A stretch of DNA of 64,000 nt. Origin: Cylindrotheca closterium. Lineage: Eukaryota > Bacillariophyta > Bacillariophyceae > Bacillariales > Bacillariaceae. The translations under genes and the position numbers were made by a program. The notes beneath the pieces were generated by a model, which worked only from the letters and a program-made list of their open reading frames with translations, had not been told where the DNA came from and searched no databases. Where the stretch lies: NCBI GenBank assembly GCA_933822405.4, contig CAKOGP040002202.1, positions 248,001 through 312,000 on the forward strand. Reading direction: 5' to 3'. Each line of letters starts with the position of its first letter. Positions within the stretch are counted from its first letter, which is position 1. Below, piece after piece: positions 22,197-34,367 of this stretch.

Positions 22197-25100
22197 TCAC
22201 TTCTTTATCTCAATGCACATTTGATTGACAAGTGCCAATCGACTTGGACCGTCACTCAAGCTTTCGAGAATTCCCACTCCCTTTGACTGAATCCCAATTT
22301 GATCAATCACAAGGCTGAAGGATTTCGCGGCCTTATTGTTCTCCTTGACCTCGCCAACCAATAAATGGCAAAGGACAACCAATTCCTCCACGCTATGAGA
22401 AAGCGAGCTTCCAAACAATTTCAAATATTCAGATTCGAGTTGGACATTTCTAGTCTCGCCGGTGTCCATCATCGTTGCAGGATTGGAGACCAGTCCTTGG
22501 ATTTCCTCCATTCGAATGCCGAGAGTCTGAAATGCAAAAGCGCAATGAGATAAGAAGGACAAAAATCAAAGAGAACAAAATTTTGAACACTCACCTGTGC
22601 TGCAAATGCACAATGGTAGAGTCCGCAAGCAAGGGAACCGCTATCAATTGCATCGAGACGATTCAATCGTTTCAAAAGCGAAGTTCCAAGAGACAAAACA
22701 TCCATCGCTACAATCGCGTACTCGAATTTGTCCTCATTCCATTTCTTGTCATTCTTCGTACCCCAGAAGTCACTATTCCCTACTGGCGCATTGAACGTGA
22801 ATTGGCTCGTGCTCATATTTTTTCCCAAGAGAATAGTGTCTAGAACATCCCACCATGATCTCTCAGTCTCTGTTTCAACATTTACGACGCTCGACTTCGG
22901 GCGTACTGAGCTTTTCTTTAGTGGTGTAGGTATTTGTAGCAGAAGATCGCGGGGGAGAGGATTTTCCCATAACTGCTGGCAGAGCATTGCTATCCCGGTA
23001 TCTACAAGACCGCTGGCTGCAATGATCGATTTTACTTTGGAGCTGTGCTCGGCTAGCAAGCTGTGCTGTAGAGATGGATCGCCAGACTGCGAAATAGACA
23101 AAGCTTGGACGAATCCACGCATGAAGCATCTCAGAACGTCAGCCTCAACTGGGAAGTTGTAGCACAATCGTCGAATCGTCATTTTGTACAAGGCCATGGT
23201 TTCAGCAGCTTGAATCGCAAGCTCAAGTGTCTTTCTGGAAGGAAGTCTTTGTGAAGACATGAGAGCGCTCAGTAACTTCAGATGACTCATCAAAAAGCGG
23301 GGTGTAGCAAGTGAAATTTTGTTGTAGCTCGAGGAATGCATCGTAGAAGACACACGTGCTTCTTCCTCTAGGTATGCCTTTGCGGCTGCCTGGAGCACTG
23401 TCAAGATGCCAGCGTCAAGCAATATCTCAGCTCCAAATGGCTGGAAGGCAATCGTTTGCAAGAGTTTGCAAATTGTCTCATCCATTGTGGCCACTAGATT
23501 CAACAGTGAACCCAAGAATGGTGTCGGAAGAGCATGGTATACCAATGAATCATTCAACTGTTCCGCTCCATCATTGCTACAAGCATCCATGATTGCACCA
23601 AATGCGGACCGAGCCAACATGGAAACAGTGCCGAGGTCACTGTCCACTCGGTGCAAGCACATCTTCCTTAGTGCTGCTGTTGCGGCCAAAAAGTCCGCTT
23701 GATACTGACGCACTAAATCAGGTTCTGATTTTGAAGTGTGGCGAAGAATTGCAGACAATGCGCTTGCCAAAACGGTAGATCTCTCCTGCCGGATGGGCAC
23801 CTCAATGCCAGTTTCATCACCAACACAGGAGTGGGCCAGTGTTCGTGACAACATTGAAGCTGCCGTTAGAAGCTCAGAGGATGGCGGGGCATGCAGCTGG
23901 TCAATCGTAGTGATACTCTCTGCGAGAACAAGGACAGCGTTACTCAGATTTTTTGATGCGGTCGGAATGAGACTTGCATCCATCCCCCGTGGATTGTTTT
24001 CGTCAACGCACAACCGATTCAGTATCATTGCAAGTAAGTGCGTCTGGCTAGTTGTGTGCAGACCGGTGATTTCTCCAACGCTTCCATTTGTACCGAGTGA
24101 TTGACAGCTTTCCAAAGCAGCACTCAAAGCAAAATATGCGGAATTCGATAGATGTGATGCACCACAATCCCACGAAGCAGCAGCATTCCATTGATCAACC
24201 CAATGCATCATCGATTCTACCTCGGTCTCCGAATGATTTGATGTGATAGCTTTTGCCACTGACTCTCTTTTTACTAGCTGGTAGCCACTGACTACATCCA
24301 AAGGGCCCCGTAGCTCATACGTAGCTTTCCTCAGTTCCTCGGAAGGTGGAGGCACTAAAGAATGATCGAACACCACCTTCTCGAGCGGAATATCTTGAAT
24401 CAGCTTGAGAATCAGTTTCTCATCGTGCCCAAAGAGAAGCGAGAGATAAGTTCTGCATTGAGTCGGACGGGGAGAGAGGTATGACCCAAGTCCAGATCCT
24501 AGAATTGATGCATTGGCAAATCCAACCAGTAGTTTCAACTCAATTGCCAGGCCTTTCAGTAGCCATGCAATAGAATGAAGATTTGTTGCATCCACTTGGG
24601 ATCGACTTTGCTTCAAGGGCATGACACCTCTGTCGGACAGCCAGGTGAGCAAGCTGGTAGTCCAAAAATCGGTTGACCTCAGCCTTTCTGCAGTGTACAG
24701 CACTGTTTTGAGGCAAAGTGCATTGCTTCCGGCCCCTTGGAACAAATCATAGAGCCGGAAAAAAACTTCAAAACACTTTGATGCAATACTTCCAGTCTCG
24801 GGCGCTGTGGCGTAGCGAATGTCTTTCAATAATTCCAGCATGGAATCAAAACAGTCCGTTGGAGAACCGCTATATTGCTTTGTGCCTGGTTGCCAATTGC
24901 CACCTTTTGCGTAGCTTGGTAGACCAAGTAGTGCTTGGACCAACTCCCCTGGCATGCCACCTCGCAGATCCCGAAGGATCCAGTCAAAAATAAGATTGGT
25001 CGTCTGCATGTCTACGACAGATCCTGGTCGTTTGGCACAATTCAACAGGCGTTTTGCAACAGCTCGTGAAAGAGTAACGATTTGTCGTGCTCCCACCAAT

Positions 25101-28100
25101 GTTCCTAAATCCCCCTTTCCTACCATTGAATGCAACAAATATGACAGGAAAGAGAGAGCCGACGAGCCCATATCCATGTCTTGCTCCTCACTGCATCCAG
25201 TATACCCAACACAGTCAACAATTGACGATCGTACTAACTGGGTTCCTTGAATTGAAAGTAGAAGATTTGTCAACCGTTGCAATCGAACGTCAAGGACCCT
25301 GAAGTTTGACGAAGCATATCTTATTTGCTGAAATCGAAGCAAAGGAACAATCTTCAAAGGTTCCTTTGCACCACCCACTGCTGTGATAAAATCTTCTTCT
25401 CTCGTGGCTGTTGCACAGAGTATTTGCAATCCCAAAATCATCGATTTTTCTCTCCAGAAGGCAGCATCGTCAAAGTGTGTGTCATCCGCAAGCGGACTTA
25501 ACATTTTTAGGTATGTTTGTAGCAGTTTCCCTGGTCTCTCTTTCGCCCCTTCCTTCGCGCTGTCAGTAGTCGGAGGTGTAGCTCCGAAGAGCGCGTATGC
25601 CAGTGCGATTTGATCTGATTGCTGGCGATGTACCGTCTGGACGCTTCTTGTGCCACCGAATCTGGAAAGTACCATCGCAAGTGTCTCAAAGACAGTGCCA
25701 CCACCCGATGCCAGAATATCAGCCAAGACGATAAATCCTGGAGACTTGGTGCCCGGTAGACCCGACTTTGCGGATGCAGTAGCTGTTCCCCCATTTTCAA
25801 TAAAGTTTGTTGAAGCGCGATTTGTGAAATCATCTTTCCATTGTTGGGATTCTGTGCTTGCAAGAGCATCTTGTGCTACTGTTCTGTCGGCAACAGCTTG
25901 GATTCCGAGCACTTGTACAGCTTTAGCGTAAACCCTTTCCATTGGATCCATCGGGTCTTTTCCTTGCGCTGATTTCAACGAAGCACTTGGCACAGCATAT
26001 CGAGATATCACAACATGTAGAACCTCGAGTGCTCTTGTCAACAGACGACTTTGATCACCTTGCACTCGAAATGGTAGAATTGGAGCCCCTTTGATACCAA
26101 GCGCTCGGGTCAAAACAAAGTCCAAGATGTATTCGATGTATGGAGCACATCCTGTCCGAGGTCTCCAGCTTTGGCCCAGATTTTGTGGACATCCAGCTGC
26201 AATGATGAGCGATTTGAGAAGTTGCAAAAAACCTTCAGTCGATGGATACCATCCCATACGAGCTTCGATCTGCTCCATTTCATACAGGATTCCGAAAATT
26301 GGGTCCTTTTTCAACATTCCAGGCTTGTCGGGAGTAGAATTGCTCAGGGTTGTGGATGATGGTGGGAAACCGATACTTGCACGAGCTCTTTCATCGGCCG
26401 CTTGTTGGTTGAAGTGCTGATCCAGAAGTGCAATTGGTAACAATGGACAAGATTCCAAGTACTCCCAAGCATTGGTTCCCTGTTGCAACGCAAATGCTCT
26501 TTCCTCGGCAGTACAGCCGGGCGAAATCTCCAGCAGATTTGCAATCGTGGTCAGAGTTGCACCACGAACGGTTGGAGACAATGGAGCAATGGCAAGCTTG
26601 AAAAGGACCAGCAAGGCATCGTCCCCTCCTGCAGCAACGTCATCGCCTATCGGTATTGAAATCGACAAGATCGCCATTTGTGCCGCCGCAGAGTGCTGTG
26701 CCACTTTTTGAATTATTGTCAAATGGGAAGCCACTCGAAATGTGGCCATCGAAGAAAGTTCCTTTGGCTTACCCGAGCCGGATGTAGTTGCTTTGCTTTG
26801 AGTTGTGGATGAAGTAGAAGTTGATTGACCAGATGGTATTGAATTTCCTTCTAGGTTGTAGTAGTAGGAAGTATTGGCAGAACTCGATGACGAAGTTGTT
26901 GATGACTTGGAAACGGTGACATCGTAGTTGCTCAACTGTTGTGCATACCATCGGAGATTGTAGATCAGCGAAATCCAATTTATTCTCGGTGCACTTGACG
27001 CGCCATCGCCAGCTGCTTCGGGTGGTCTTGCAAGGAAGTTGTAGATTGCAGTAGCGCTCGCTTCGTCATTGACCAGTGCCGCCATGAAGCATAAGTAGGT
27101 TGGCATGAGTGAGTCGTCTGCCGCTTGGAGCTGCTCCAATCGTGCTAGCAATCGGCTTGGCACCAAGCCACCATTTGCATCCATGATCCAAAAGCTTTGG
27201 GAATACTCTCCTCCCAACTGACACAGAGTCGATGCCACGGCGACAATATCGTCGAGGCAATCTGGTCGGGCCATCAAATCAACCGACGCGGGGATCTCTT
27301 CTTGCTTGGCATCCGTCTTTCCCGACCACATGTTGAATTGTGACTGTTGAGCTGCTTGAGCTCGTCTCAAATTCAATTCCTCCTTTTCTTCCTTTTCGTA
27401 CTTTTGTCTTGACATGGGCATGCTTCCTTCTGACAATACGTCCAAGTAGTGCGATACACATTCCGACAACACAGCCAAACCAAATTCCGACAAGTTGGCA
27501 AACGCAGACAGCGACAATCTTTGCAAGGCTGGAATCATGGTTAATCGACAAAAAGTAAAAGACTTGTAGGTCGATGGTAGAACCAGACAATCCCTAGCCG
27601 TGTTCCTAATTTGATTGGTTTGGGCACTGCTTCCAGCACGCGGCGACATCAATGCGGAAGGCGCTGATCGCAACATCAAGGCATAGGCAGCCGCCAAGAG
27701 TCCCCATATATCCTTGCGAGCCCACGAATTGGCGCCATCCGGTCCCAACCTTGATTGCAAATCTTGCGGCACCGATGGATTCTCGGAAGGTGGCAAGAAT
27801 TTGTTTCCCTTGCCAAACGAGTTTGGTCCATGAATATCTCGATCGTACAGTACTTGTCGGGCCTCCATGGCACTAATGGCTGCTACTATTAGCAGTGAAA
27901 TACATTGTAGAACTTGTGTTTGACCCGTTTCGTTAGTCAGCTCCACCAATTCTCGTTGCCACTTTAATGGATCCTTCTCCTTGAGCGCGTAGGTAAAGGG
28001 CACGTTGGAAGACGACGGCCATCCATTTTGGGCTGGGTCACCGGCAGCTTCAAAGGGCGACGGAACATTGGTAAAGGGACTCAGAGTTGGCAACATGTCC

Positions 28101-29581
28101 GACAAGTCCTTGATGAGATCCAACAGGCCTGCCATTTCAATGGGAGTCATTTGAGTGTGGTAAGCAATAAAGAAGAGACACTCGGAAGCAATCTGCCGTT
28201 CCTGTTGGCAGAAAAGCAAATGCACCGACGCGAAGGTAGGTAGTTGTTTCTTTCCATTGCCCCCCGCAGCCGTTCCTTGCAAATGTTGCTGTTGTAAGTT
28301 TTGTGCGAGGTGTTGGATCGACGCCTCGAATTGATTCTTTTTGGCCCCCATTTCTTGTTGCAACTGTAGAATCTGTTGGGTGTGCGCCTTAATCACCTTG
28401 ATCAACTTTCCGACTAGATCACTGTTCAAAAGTGCATCCGTGGCCTCCAAAACACTGGGTGCATTTTGAAATCTCGATTGCAGCAAGAATAGTAGTGTTT
28501 GTAGTTGCAAGCCTTGTTGGTAAAAGAAAAAGTTGCGGGCGAGTAGCGAGGCATCACCATACTTTTTGGTTTCCATGCCGACAATAGCCATGTAGTTTGG
28601 TACTGACAGAGATGAAATGGCACCCAAATGTCGACTGACGTGAGCATAGAGCGACACTGCATTGGCTTCAGAGATTTTTAAATCCGAGGCCAATCGCAAG
28701 ATGCGTTCCAGATTCTTGGACGTCAACTTCGTAGTCTCGGTATTCCCAGTGTCTGGATTGGTAATGGAAACGGTCGGATTAGAGGTCAGCTGCTGTCGCA
28801 ACCCATTGTTGGGCGGGGTCCATTCTGCCGGAAGAGGATGCAATTTGGCTTGATTGGTGGTAATACAATGATGCAAGTCTTGCTTGCCCAAGAATCCTTC
28901 GTCACTATCGCCTTGCGCAGTGGAGAACTTTTGAATTTGTTGCCAGATTTGCAAATTGGGATAGATGGTATCAAAGTCTTGAGTGGTCACTGTCGGTGGT
29001 GCTGGAGCTGGTCCAGAATTTGTAGCTGGCGCCGGAGTTCCACCTGCTCCAAAGGAGGAAGAGAATCCAGTGGCTGGTGGTGGCGTAGTTGTCGTAGCCG
29101 CTGCTGGGGCCCCTGGTGCCGGTGTATTTCCAAATGAAAAGCCTCCCGCTGCTGGTGCCCCTGGTGTTGGAGCAGCCGGACCTGGAGTAGGAGCGCTAGC
29201 ATTGGGTGCTGGTGCTGGATTATTGCCAAAAGAGAATCCTCCTGTAGCTGGAGCTGGACCTCCTGGTGCCGGAGTCGGAGCTGTATTCGGTGCACCTCCA
29301 AACGAAAACCCTCCAGTTGCTGGTGCCGCTGGAGTCGGTGCTGCTGGTGCTGTGGTAGATGGGGCACCACCAAATGAAAATCCTCCAGGTGCTGATGCTC
29401 CAGGTGCTCCCGCTTGGGGTGCAGGAGCTGGAGTACTGCCAAAGCCAAACGATGGAGCTGGTGTTGGCCCAGTTGGAGCCGCTGCTGACGCTCCTCCTCC
29501 TCCTCCTCCGAAGGAAAAACCTGCAGCTGGAGCTCCCGGTGCTGGTGCTGGTGTGGGATTTCCTCCAAAATTGAACGACAT
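22197..29581 (-). CDS. Nup205/Nup192-like nucleoporin with N-terminal FG repeats
   Basis: Two exons, 29581-22595 and 22526-22197 (68-bp intron), encode 2438 residues. The N-terminal 215 residues are a Pro/Ala/Gly linker dotted with FG repeats (FSFGG, FGFG, SFGNN-type). The rest is almost entirely helical. Segments such as QSRFQNAP, CLFFIAYHTQMTPIEMAGLL, the Trp-Gly-Leu-Leu-Ala-Ala-Ala-Tyr-Ala-Leu run and VVSGYQLV-like helices fit the large inner-ring scaffold nucleoporins of the Nup205/Nup192 class. In animals and yeasts these scaffolds lack FG repeats of their own, so the fusion is unusual. It would line the inner ring and also help form the permeability barrier. The family call rests on size, layout and segment resemblance, not on a search. 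Confidence 0.72.
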
Positions 29582-30246
29582 TCTACTTTGGAATGATGAT
29601 TCAATGAAGCGTTATGGTGTGGTTTGGATCTGAATAATATAATATAATAGAATGTAATAGAATGGACGGTGTTGGTGTTTTGTCAACACAATGATTTCTC
29701 GTCTGCTGCTCCAATCGATTGCAATAGGAGATGGGACTCTGCTTGTATATGTCTAATATAGCGCTAATTGAGAGTCGTTGTTGCTATTTTGCCGTCAAAG
29801 GCGTGCAATCTAGCAATGATGATCAAAGGTCCAACACCAACCGTTTTGATGATTTGCTTTGATTGGCGCACAGCAATTCAAAGGGTGAAAGATTTTCATT
29901 GCTCGGTTGAAAACGATTGATGTCTCTGCTTTCGGGGGTAACATAGTCGGATGAATCATGCCTCAAAATCTATCTAATATATTCAATAAATATATCACAG
30001 TAATCGTTCACGATATCGTGAACGGTGCAAACAGAATAGAATGGTCCACTAGCACTAGCCACAACTAAATACTTTGCTGTTGTTCTGGAAAGCCTTTCTA
30101 TTTTATTGCTTCCAATGTAGGATACGATTTCACGTTGACATGTACCTTTTGACTGAGAAAAGGAGGAGAATGATGTTGAACGAATGAATGAATGAATCAA
30201 TCAGCCAATCCAGCCAATTTCTCAAAAGCCCGCATCTTGGATTGAT
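29582..30246. other. Intergenic region with 20-bp palindrome
   Basis: Between the nucleoporin start and the SWIM gene's 3' end. It holds the perfect palindrome at 30005-30024 and a GAAT run near 30180. No gene is visible. Confidence 0.5.
30005..30024. promoter_or_regulatory. Perfect 20-bp palindrome (CGTTCACGAT half-site)
   Basis: CGTTCACGAT followed directly by its reverse complement. It lies 3' of the SWIM gene and 424 bp upstream of the nucleoporin start. It could be a protein-binding site or a hairpin; no direct evidence for either. Confidence 0.4.
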
Positions 30247-30846
30247 TCAATTGTAACGACGGTACGGGTACTTCTCCCAATGGTAGGCGTTATAGGTGCT
30301 GGTATCACGCTCGCTACGTTGACCTTGAAGTTTGCCCAGGTTGGCATAGTCAGAATCATTGGGTGTTCTCGACGAACAACTCAAACGCATCTTGGCCATT
30401 TTGCTTTCCAAACTGTCGTTGTTCATGGTATTGTATTCCTTGCGGACGGCTTTCTTGGCCATAAATGCCTTGCCATTGCCCTTATCTTCCATTTTGTCGT
30501 ACATTTCTTCCAACTCGTCCCCAATGTAGGCCATTTGGTAGGACATGTGGTCGCTTGGCGAAATTCCCATGATTTGGGTGGTGACAAATAAAATGTGCTT
30601 GCAAGTGGTATTGCCCTTGCGGTAGTCTGGACAAGTACATTGGGGGAGACGACCAAAGGTGATATCGTAGACGTTGCCAGTCGAACCGAGGAGGGTAAAC
30701 TCGCACTTCAGGCTCTCGTAATCGACTGATGGGCGTTCCGTGAGATACATGTTCTCACGCGTGGCTCTTGACATGCGCTCTTGGACCTTGGCAGGGCAAG
30801 TGCGACGAATGCGTTTCAAACGTTTTTCTGCAGTCTTGGTTGTCAT
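30247..30846 (-). CDS. SWIM zinc-finger protein
   Basis: Single exon of 199 residues, starting at the ATG at 30846. The open frame continues upstream, but only with non-ATG codons. CTCPDYRKGNTTCKH (C70, C72, C82, H84) is a clear SWIM motif, CxCx(9)CxH. The region before it (residues 10-65) is a basic helix then a beta-rich segment, as in SWIM domains of MuDR-type transposases and of ZSWIM proteins. The rest is basic and hydrophilic with no other domain. SWIM fingers bind DNA or proteins. No transposase core is present, so this is either a stand-alone regulator or a protein derived from a domesticated element. Confidence 0.8.
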   Translation of the reverse strand: MTTKTAEKRLKRIRRTCPAKVQERMSRATRENMYLTERPSVDYESLKCEFTLLGSTGNVYDITFGRLPQCTCPDYRKGNTTCKHILFVTTQIMGISPSDHMSYQMAYIGDELEEMYDKMEDKGNGKAFMAKKAVRKEYNTMNNDSLESKMAKMRLSCSSRTPNDSDYANLGKLQGQRSERDTSTYNAYHWEKYPYRRYN

Positions 30847-31737
30847 CTTGATAGTAGTGTATGTTAATGTATGTTTTTGTTGCGTGAAATTCAAGATTGT
30901 GAGCAGGAAAGGAAGTGGAAATTGTTTCGGGTTTGATGAAATCGTGAGCGAGGTTTCGTTGGCGAAAACACGGAAGAAACGTTCAAACAGTTTGCAAATC
31001 CCGCGGGAAGGTTGAGTGTTCCGGGACTCTAGAATTACTCGTGGACAGCGCACAGGTGCGCAAACCGACTGACTCACACGACCCTTTTCGTCTGCATATC
31101 GTTACCACTATACTCTTGGTTACCAGTACCGTTACCAATACCGATACCGGTACAATACCAGCAGGTGCAGGTGCAGTACCAGTACCGTCTATGGTACGCG
31201 TTTACAGTACGGTACCGGTTCACATCTGCTGCTAAAACGAGGAGCTGACAAATATTACCACCATACCGCCGAGTACTGGTACGTGTACGGTACTCCCACC
31301 ATCCCAATCATCACACAGCACCAGCACCAAGAACCAGGTACCTGGCACCAGTAACCGCTACTATTAATACCCATTCTGCGTTTTGCCTTCGAAGTCAACA
31401 TTCCGATTGCAAGGCGAACCATGAATATGATGAATGCGCCGCGCTCAAAAGTCTGAGTGCCGTAATGGTTGCTCCGATCGGAATGAGATTTTGTTTACGT
31501 CGAAGACCGACGAACCCCCCGCGATCCCAGATCAGATTTCCCCATTGAATCACGAATTCGAAATGCAGGTCGAAAAACTGTCGAACCCCCGCGCGTTCAC
31601 GCATCATCCAGGATCAGATTTCCTATAATGAATCACGAATCGTACCACTTGCATCATTGAATATTGCAAGAATAAAAGTATATAGTAACGAGAGCATGAT
31701 TGATTCCTTCCGCGCTTATTAAGATAACACGGGTACC
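30847..31737. other. Divergent intergenic region, rich in GTAC/GGTACC
   Basis: Lies between the SWIM gene start and the LRR gene start. From about 31126 to 31345 it has an unusual density of GTAC-type palindromes (GTACCGGTAC, GGTACGTGTACGG and variants). No gene is visible. Confidence 0.55.
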
Positions 31738-33219
31738 ATGAACAGCCCACAAGAACATCAAGCCTTAATGGAAGAAGGAATATGGAAGTTGTCTCTTGAT
31801 AAGGGAAACATCGATGAAGCTCTGGAATCATTTGAGCGACACAAAGTCACAACTGCTGTGGACCTTATTTTGTACTCTTCAGACACATTGAACTTGCAAC
31901 TGACACACTCCCAAGCATTACGGCTAATAAGACTGATAATGTCCCGTAAAGATAGCGTAATATGGCATGAAATCTGTCTTGAGTTTTCCAGTGAGAGCCC
32001 TCAGTTGCAATACAGTGTCTCGCAAATTATTGATTGCTTCCCAAAAGCTTTGGTTGCCAGGAGCTTCCCACTGTCGACAACATATGCCATTCATCATGCA
32101 TTGCAATATGGTATTCGGCTCCAAGAGCTGCACTTGTCCGATTGTGCCTTATCTGACGGCAATGTGGAAATTCTGAGCGAAGCAATACGGTCGCCTTCAT
32201 CCCAGTTTCAAAAGCTATCCCTATGGAATGTAAATTGTGTATCGTTTCAGACGGACGTCGTGGTCGACGGTCGCCACCATCCTCTTGCAATGGCTTTGGC
32301 GGAAAATACAACTCTACAGTGCATAGAGCTAAGACGCAGCATGACTGCAAACCTGGGAGTTATGTTTGAACTCATTAATGCTTTGATTGGGTCCACTAGC
32401 TTGGAAGACTTTTCCTTGGAAGAATCAAATCTTGCTAGCAAAGTACGAGTAGAAGGAGACGATATCGCTTTGATGGTTCCGTTGACAAAGATATTGATGG
32501 ATTCGCAGTGTCGCATCAGCAATCTTGACCTTGCGAACTGTGGTTTGGGTCAACAAAGACACTGGCTACAGTCTCTACTTTCGGGCTTGGAGCACAACGC
32601 TTCGATAGAATCGCTGGACCTATCGGAAAATGGGTTTGATTCCATTGATATGACCATGGTTCTCGATGGTCTCAAACGAATTCGGGGTATCCGTCAGCTT
32701 GACTTGAATGATCAAGGCAACCTTTTGACTCACGGATCCATCGATTGGTTGGCAAATAGTTGTCTTCTCAACCCACAACCAACGATCTGTCTGGAGGAAC
32801 TTCAGATTGACAATTATTTGCCCGCCGACATGGGAGACTCTGACTATGCTAGCGAGAATGGCGACGAAGATGACGGGCAAAAAAGGGAAAACGAGTTGGT
32901 CTTGCTAAAGCTCTTGCGAAACAATCCTTCGCTGGGAAAATTGGGAATTGAGCTAGATGAACTCCAAGAAAGATTATCTCCACGTGTTGTTCAGTTGCTG
33001 GATCTAAATCTGTGTGGCCGTCGTCTCCTCGTACCAATAAGTATCCAGCAAGGGAGCTGTGACAACAACACCACCACATTCCAGTACGACCAGATTCCAT
33101 TAGGGCTGTGGCCAATAATACTGGAACGAGCAGACAGTATATTCTCGGAATTTCCCGAAAGGTGTGCTAATGTGCTTCATCATTTTTCACAGAACGGGCC
33201 GCTCCTTTTGGACTATTGA
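31738..33219 (+). CDS. Leucine-rich-repeat protein (RNase-inhibitor type)
   Basis: Single exon of 493 residues, ATG at 31738. A helical N-terminal part (about 1-120) precedes LRRs of the long RNase-inhibitor type, seen in RLQELHLSDCALSDGNVEIL, in ISNLDLANCGLGQ and in IESLDLSENGFDS, each with the LxxLxLxxxxL pattern. The Glu/Asp-rich segment near 365-385 interrupts the array. No kinase, NB-ARC or transmembrane part is visible. LRRs usually bind proteins, so this is likely a scaffold; LRR genes of this type are numerous in diatoms. No specific partner can be proposed. Confidence 0.78.
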   Translation: MNSPQEHQALMEEGIWKLSLDKGNIDEALESFERHKVTTAVDLILYSSDTLNLQLTHSQALRLIRLIMSRKDSVIWHEICLEFSSESPQLQYSVSQIIDCFPKALVARSFPLSTTYAIHHALQYGIRLQELHLSDCALSDGNVEILSEAIRSPSSQFQKLSLWNVNCVSFQTDVVVDGRHHPLAMALAENTTLQCIELRRSMTANLGVMFELINALIGSTSLEDFSLEESNLASKVRVEGDDIALMVPLTKILMDSQCRISNLDLANCGLGQQRHWLQSLLSGLEHNASIESLDLSENGFDSIDMTMVLDGLKRIRGIRQLDLNDQGNLLTHGSIDWLANSCLLNPQPTICLEELQIDNYLPADMGDSDYASENGDEDDGQKRENELVLLKLLRNNPSLGKLGIELDELQERLSPRVVQLLDLNLCGRRLLVPISIQQGSCDNNTTTFQYDQIPLGLWPIILERADSIFSEFPERCANVLHHFSQNGPLLLDY

Positions 33220-33446
33220 CAGCCACAGTCACTGAAGTAACGAATGTTGCCAATTGCTATTCATAACATCCTTTGTACAATAAGCCTTATTTATATCTTG
33301 TTACTTAAAGTCTCTGCTGCTGCAAAATTGAGAACGAATGTACAATATTTTTGAGGAGTTATCAAAATTGAAAATTGTGGATTGGGAATACATCACTCTG
33401 CCCATCAGACGATGGATTCCCTATCCTTGCAAGTGGAGTGCGCCAT

Positions 33447-34367
33447 TCAGGATTTTGACTCTGGGGCACGCCACTTTTGGTTTCTGCGGTGAATTAGTTT
33501 GCATAGCTCGGGTCGTGTTTTCTGGAAGTCTTGGTGGAAATAGGCACCCTTCAGTGCACCATTGGACAGGGCTTCAAAACCATAAAGATTCAGTTGACGT
33601 TTGAACGAACTTAAGTGGCTTTGATTGAAGTATCTCGGAACAATCTTGTCAAAAAACTGCTTCGGTTTGTGGATCTGAAATGCACGTCCATCAGATGTGA
33701 ACGAAATAATGTCAGAAAGCCCTTCTAGTTCCACCTCCAGTAGCAATCGATGGAGTTTTTCAGGAAAGCTCTCCGATTTCTTGGCGGGATCAACCTTTCC
33801 ACTATTCATTTGTAGGCTAGCCATGAGAAGAGATGGGTTCATCCCTTGGATTCTCTGATTCTGTGTAGTATTCAGGCTGGGCATCAGTGCAGCATCGATG
33901 CTGCTGAGCGGAGAAAGCGAAGAATGCATCCCGAAAGGACCCAAATTTGACGCATGGCCCAAAAGCCCGAAGTTGTTGTTGTGCAATCCAAACATCCCCG
34001 CGTTATTGTTTTGCTGCAGACTACTGAGCAAGAGCAAATCTCTTTGGTGTTGAGTCAAGCTGGTCTGCAAACTTGGCAGTCTGCTAGGAAGGAAAGGAGG
34101 CGGGTGTTGGAGCAGAAGTGACGCATTCGGGACTCGTGAAGGATGATTTAGAGAATTTGCGGATGCGGCAGCTGCAGCTTGGGCCATCGCCTGTTGATTT
34201 CTTAGGCTACTTATTAATGACTCCAACGATGTGTTAGTACCTGGGTTTGAAGGACCACTGAGATCACTCGCTTGGTCTTGTTGGTTCTTTGTCCGTAGCA
34301 AATGGATTATGTTACTTCCTGAACCTCGAGGGTCGGGACTTTGCATTCCCTCTCTTTCATCACTCAT
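33447..34367 (-). CDS. HSF-type transcription factor with C-terminal DNA-binding domain
   Basis: Single exon of 306 residues. The DNA-binding domain lies at residues about 200-300: FPEKLHRLL near its start, then the FFDKIVPRYFNQSHLSSFKR recognition-helix region and RQLNLYGFEAL, the best-conserved HSF signature. The N-terminal 195 residues are Gln/Ser/Leu-rich and low-complexity, as in activation regions. Classical heat-shock factors put this domain first and follow it with a heptad oligomerisation region; here nothing follows the domain. HSF-type proteins are strongly expanded in diatoms and mostly lack a known target. It should bind GAA-type elements in the nucleus. Confidence 0.88.
   Translation of the reverse strand: MSDEREGMQSPDPRGSGSNIIHLLRTKNQQDQASDLSGPSNPGTNTSLESLISSLRNQQAMAQAAAAASANSLNHPSRVPNASLLLQHPPPFLPSRLPSLQTSLTQHQRDLLLLSSLQQNNNAGMFGLHNNNFGLLGHASNLGPFGMHSSLSPLSSIDAALMPSLNTTQNQRIQGMNPSLLMASLQMNSGKVDPAKKSESFPEKLHRLLLEVELEGLSDIISFTSDGRAFQIHKPKQFFDKIVPRYFNQSHLSSFKRQLNLYGFEALSNGALKGAYFHQDFQKTRPELCKLIHRRNQKWRAPESKS

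Noticed and set aside
28987..29604. Minus-strand Gln/His/Leu-rich frame
   Set aside because: Shifted frame of the same FG repeat DNA.
28983..29633. Plus-strand Gly/Ala/Pro-rich frame of 216 residues
   Set aside because: Complement of the nucleoporin FG region; composition explains the open frame.
30247..30846. Active MuDR-type transposon
   Set aside because: Only a SWIM finger is present; there is no DDE core, terminal inverted repeat or target duplication visible.
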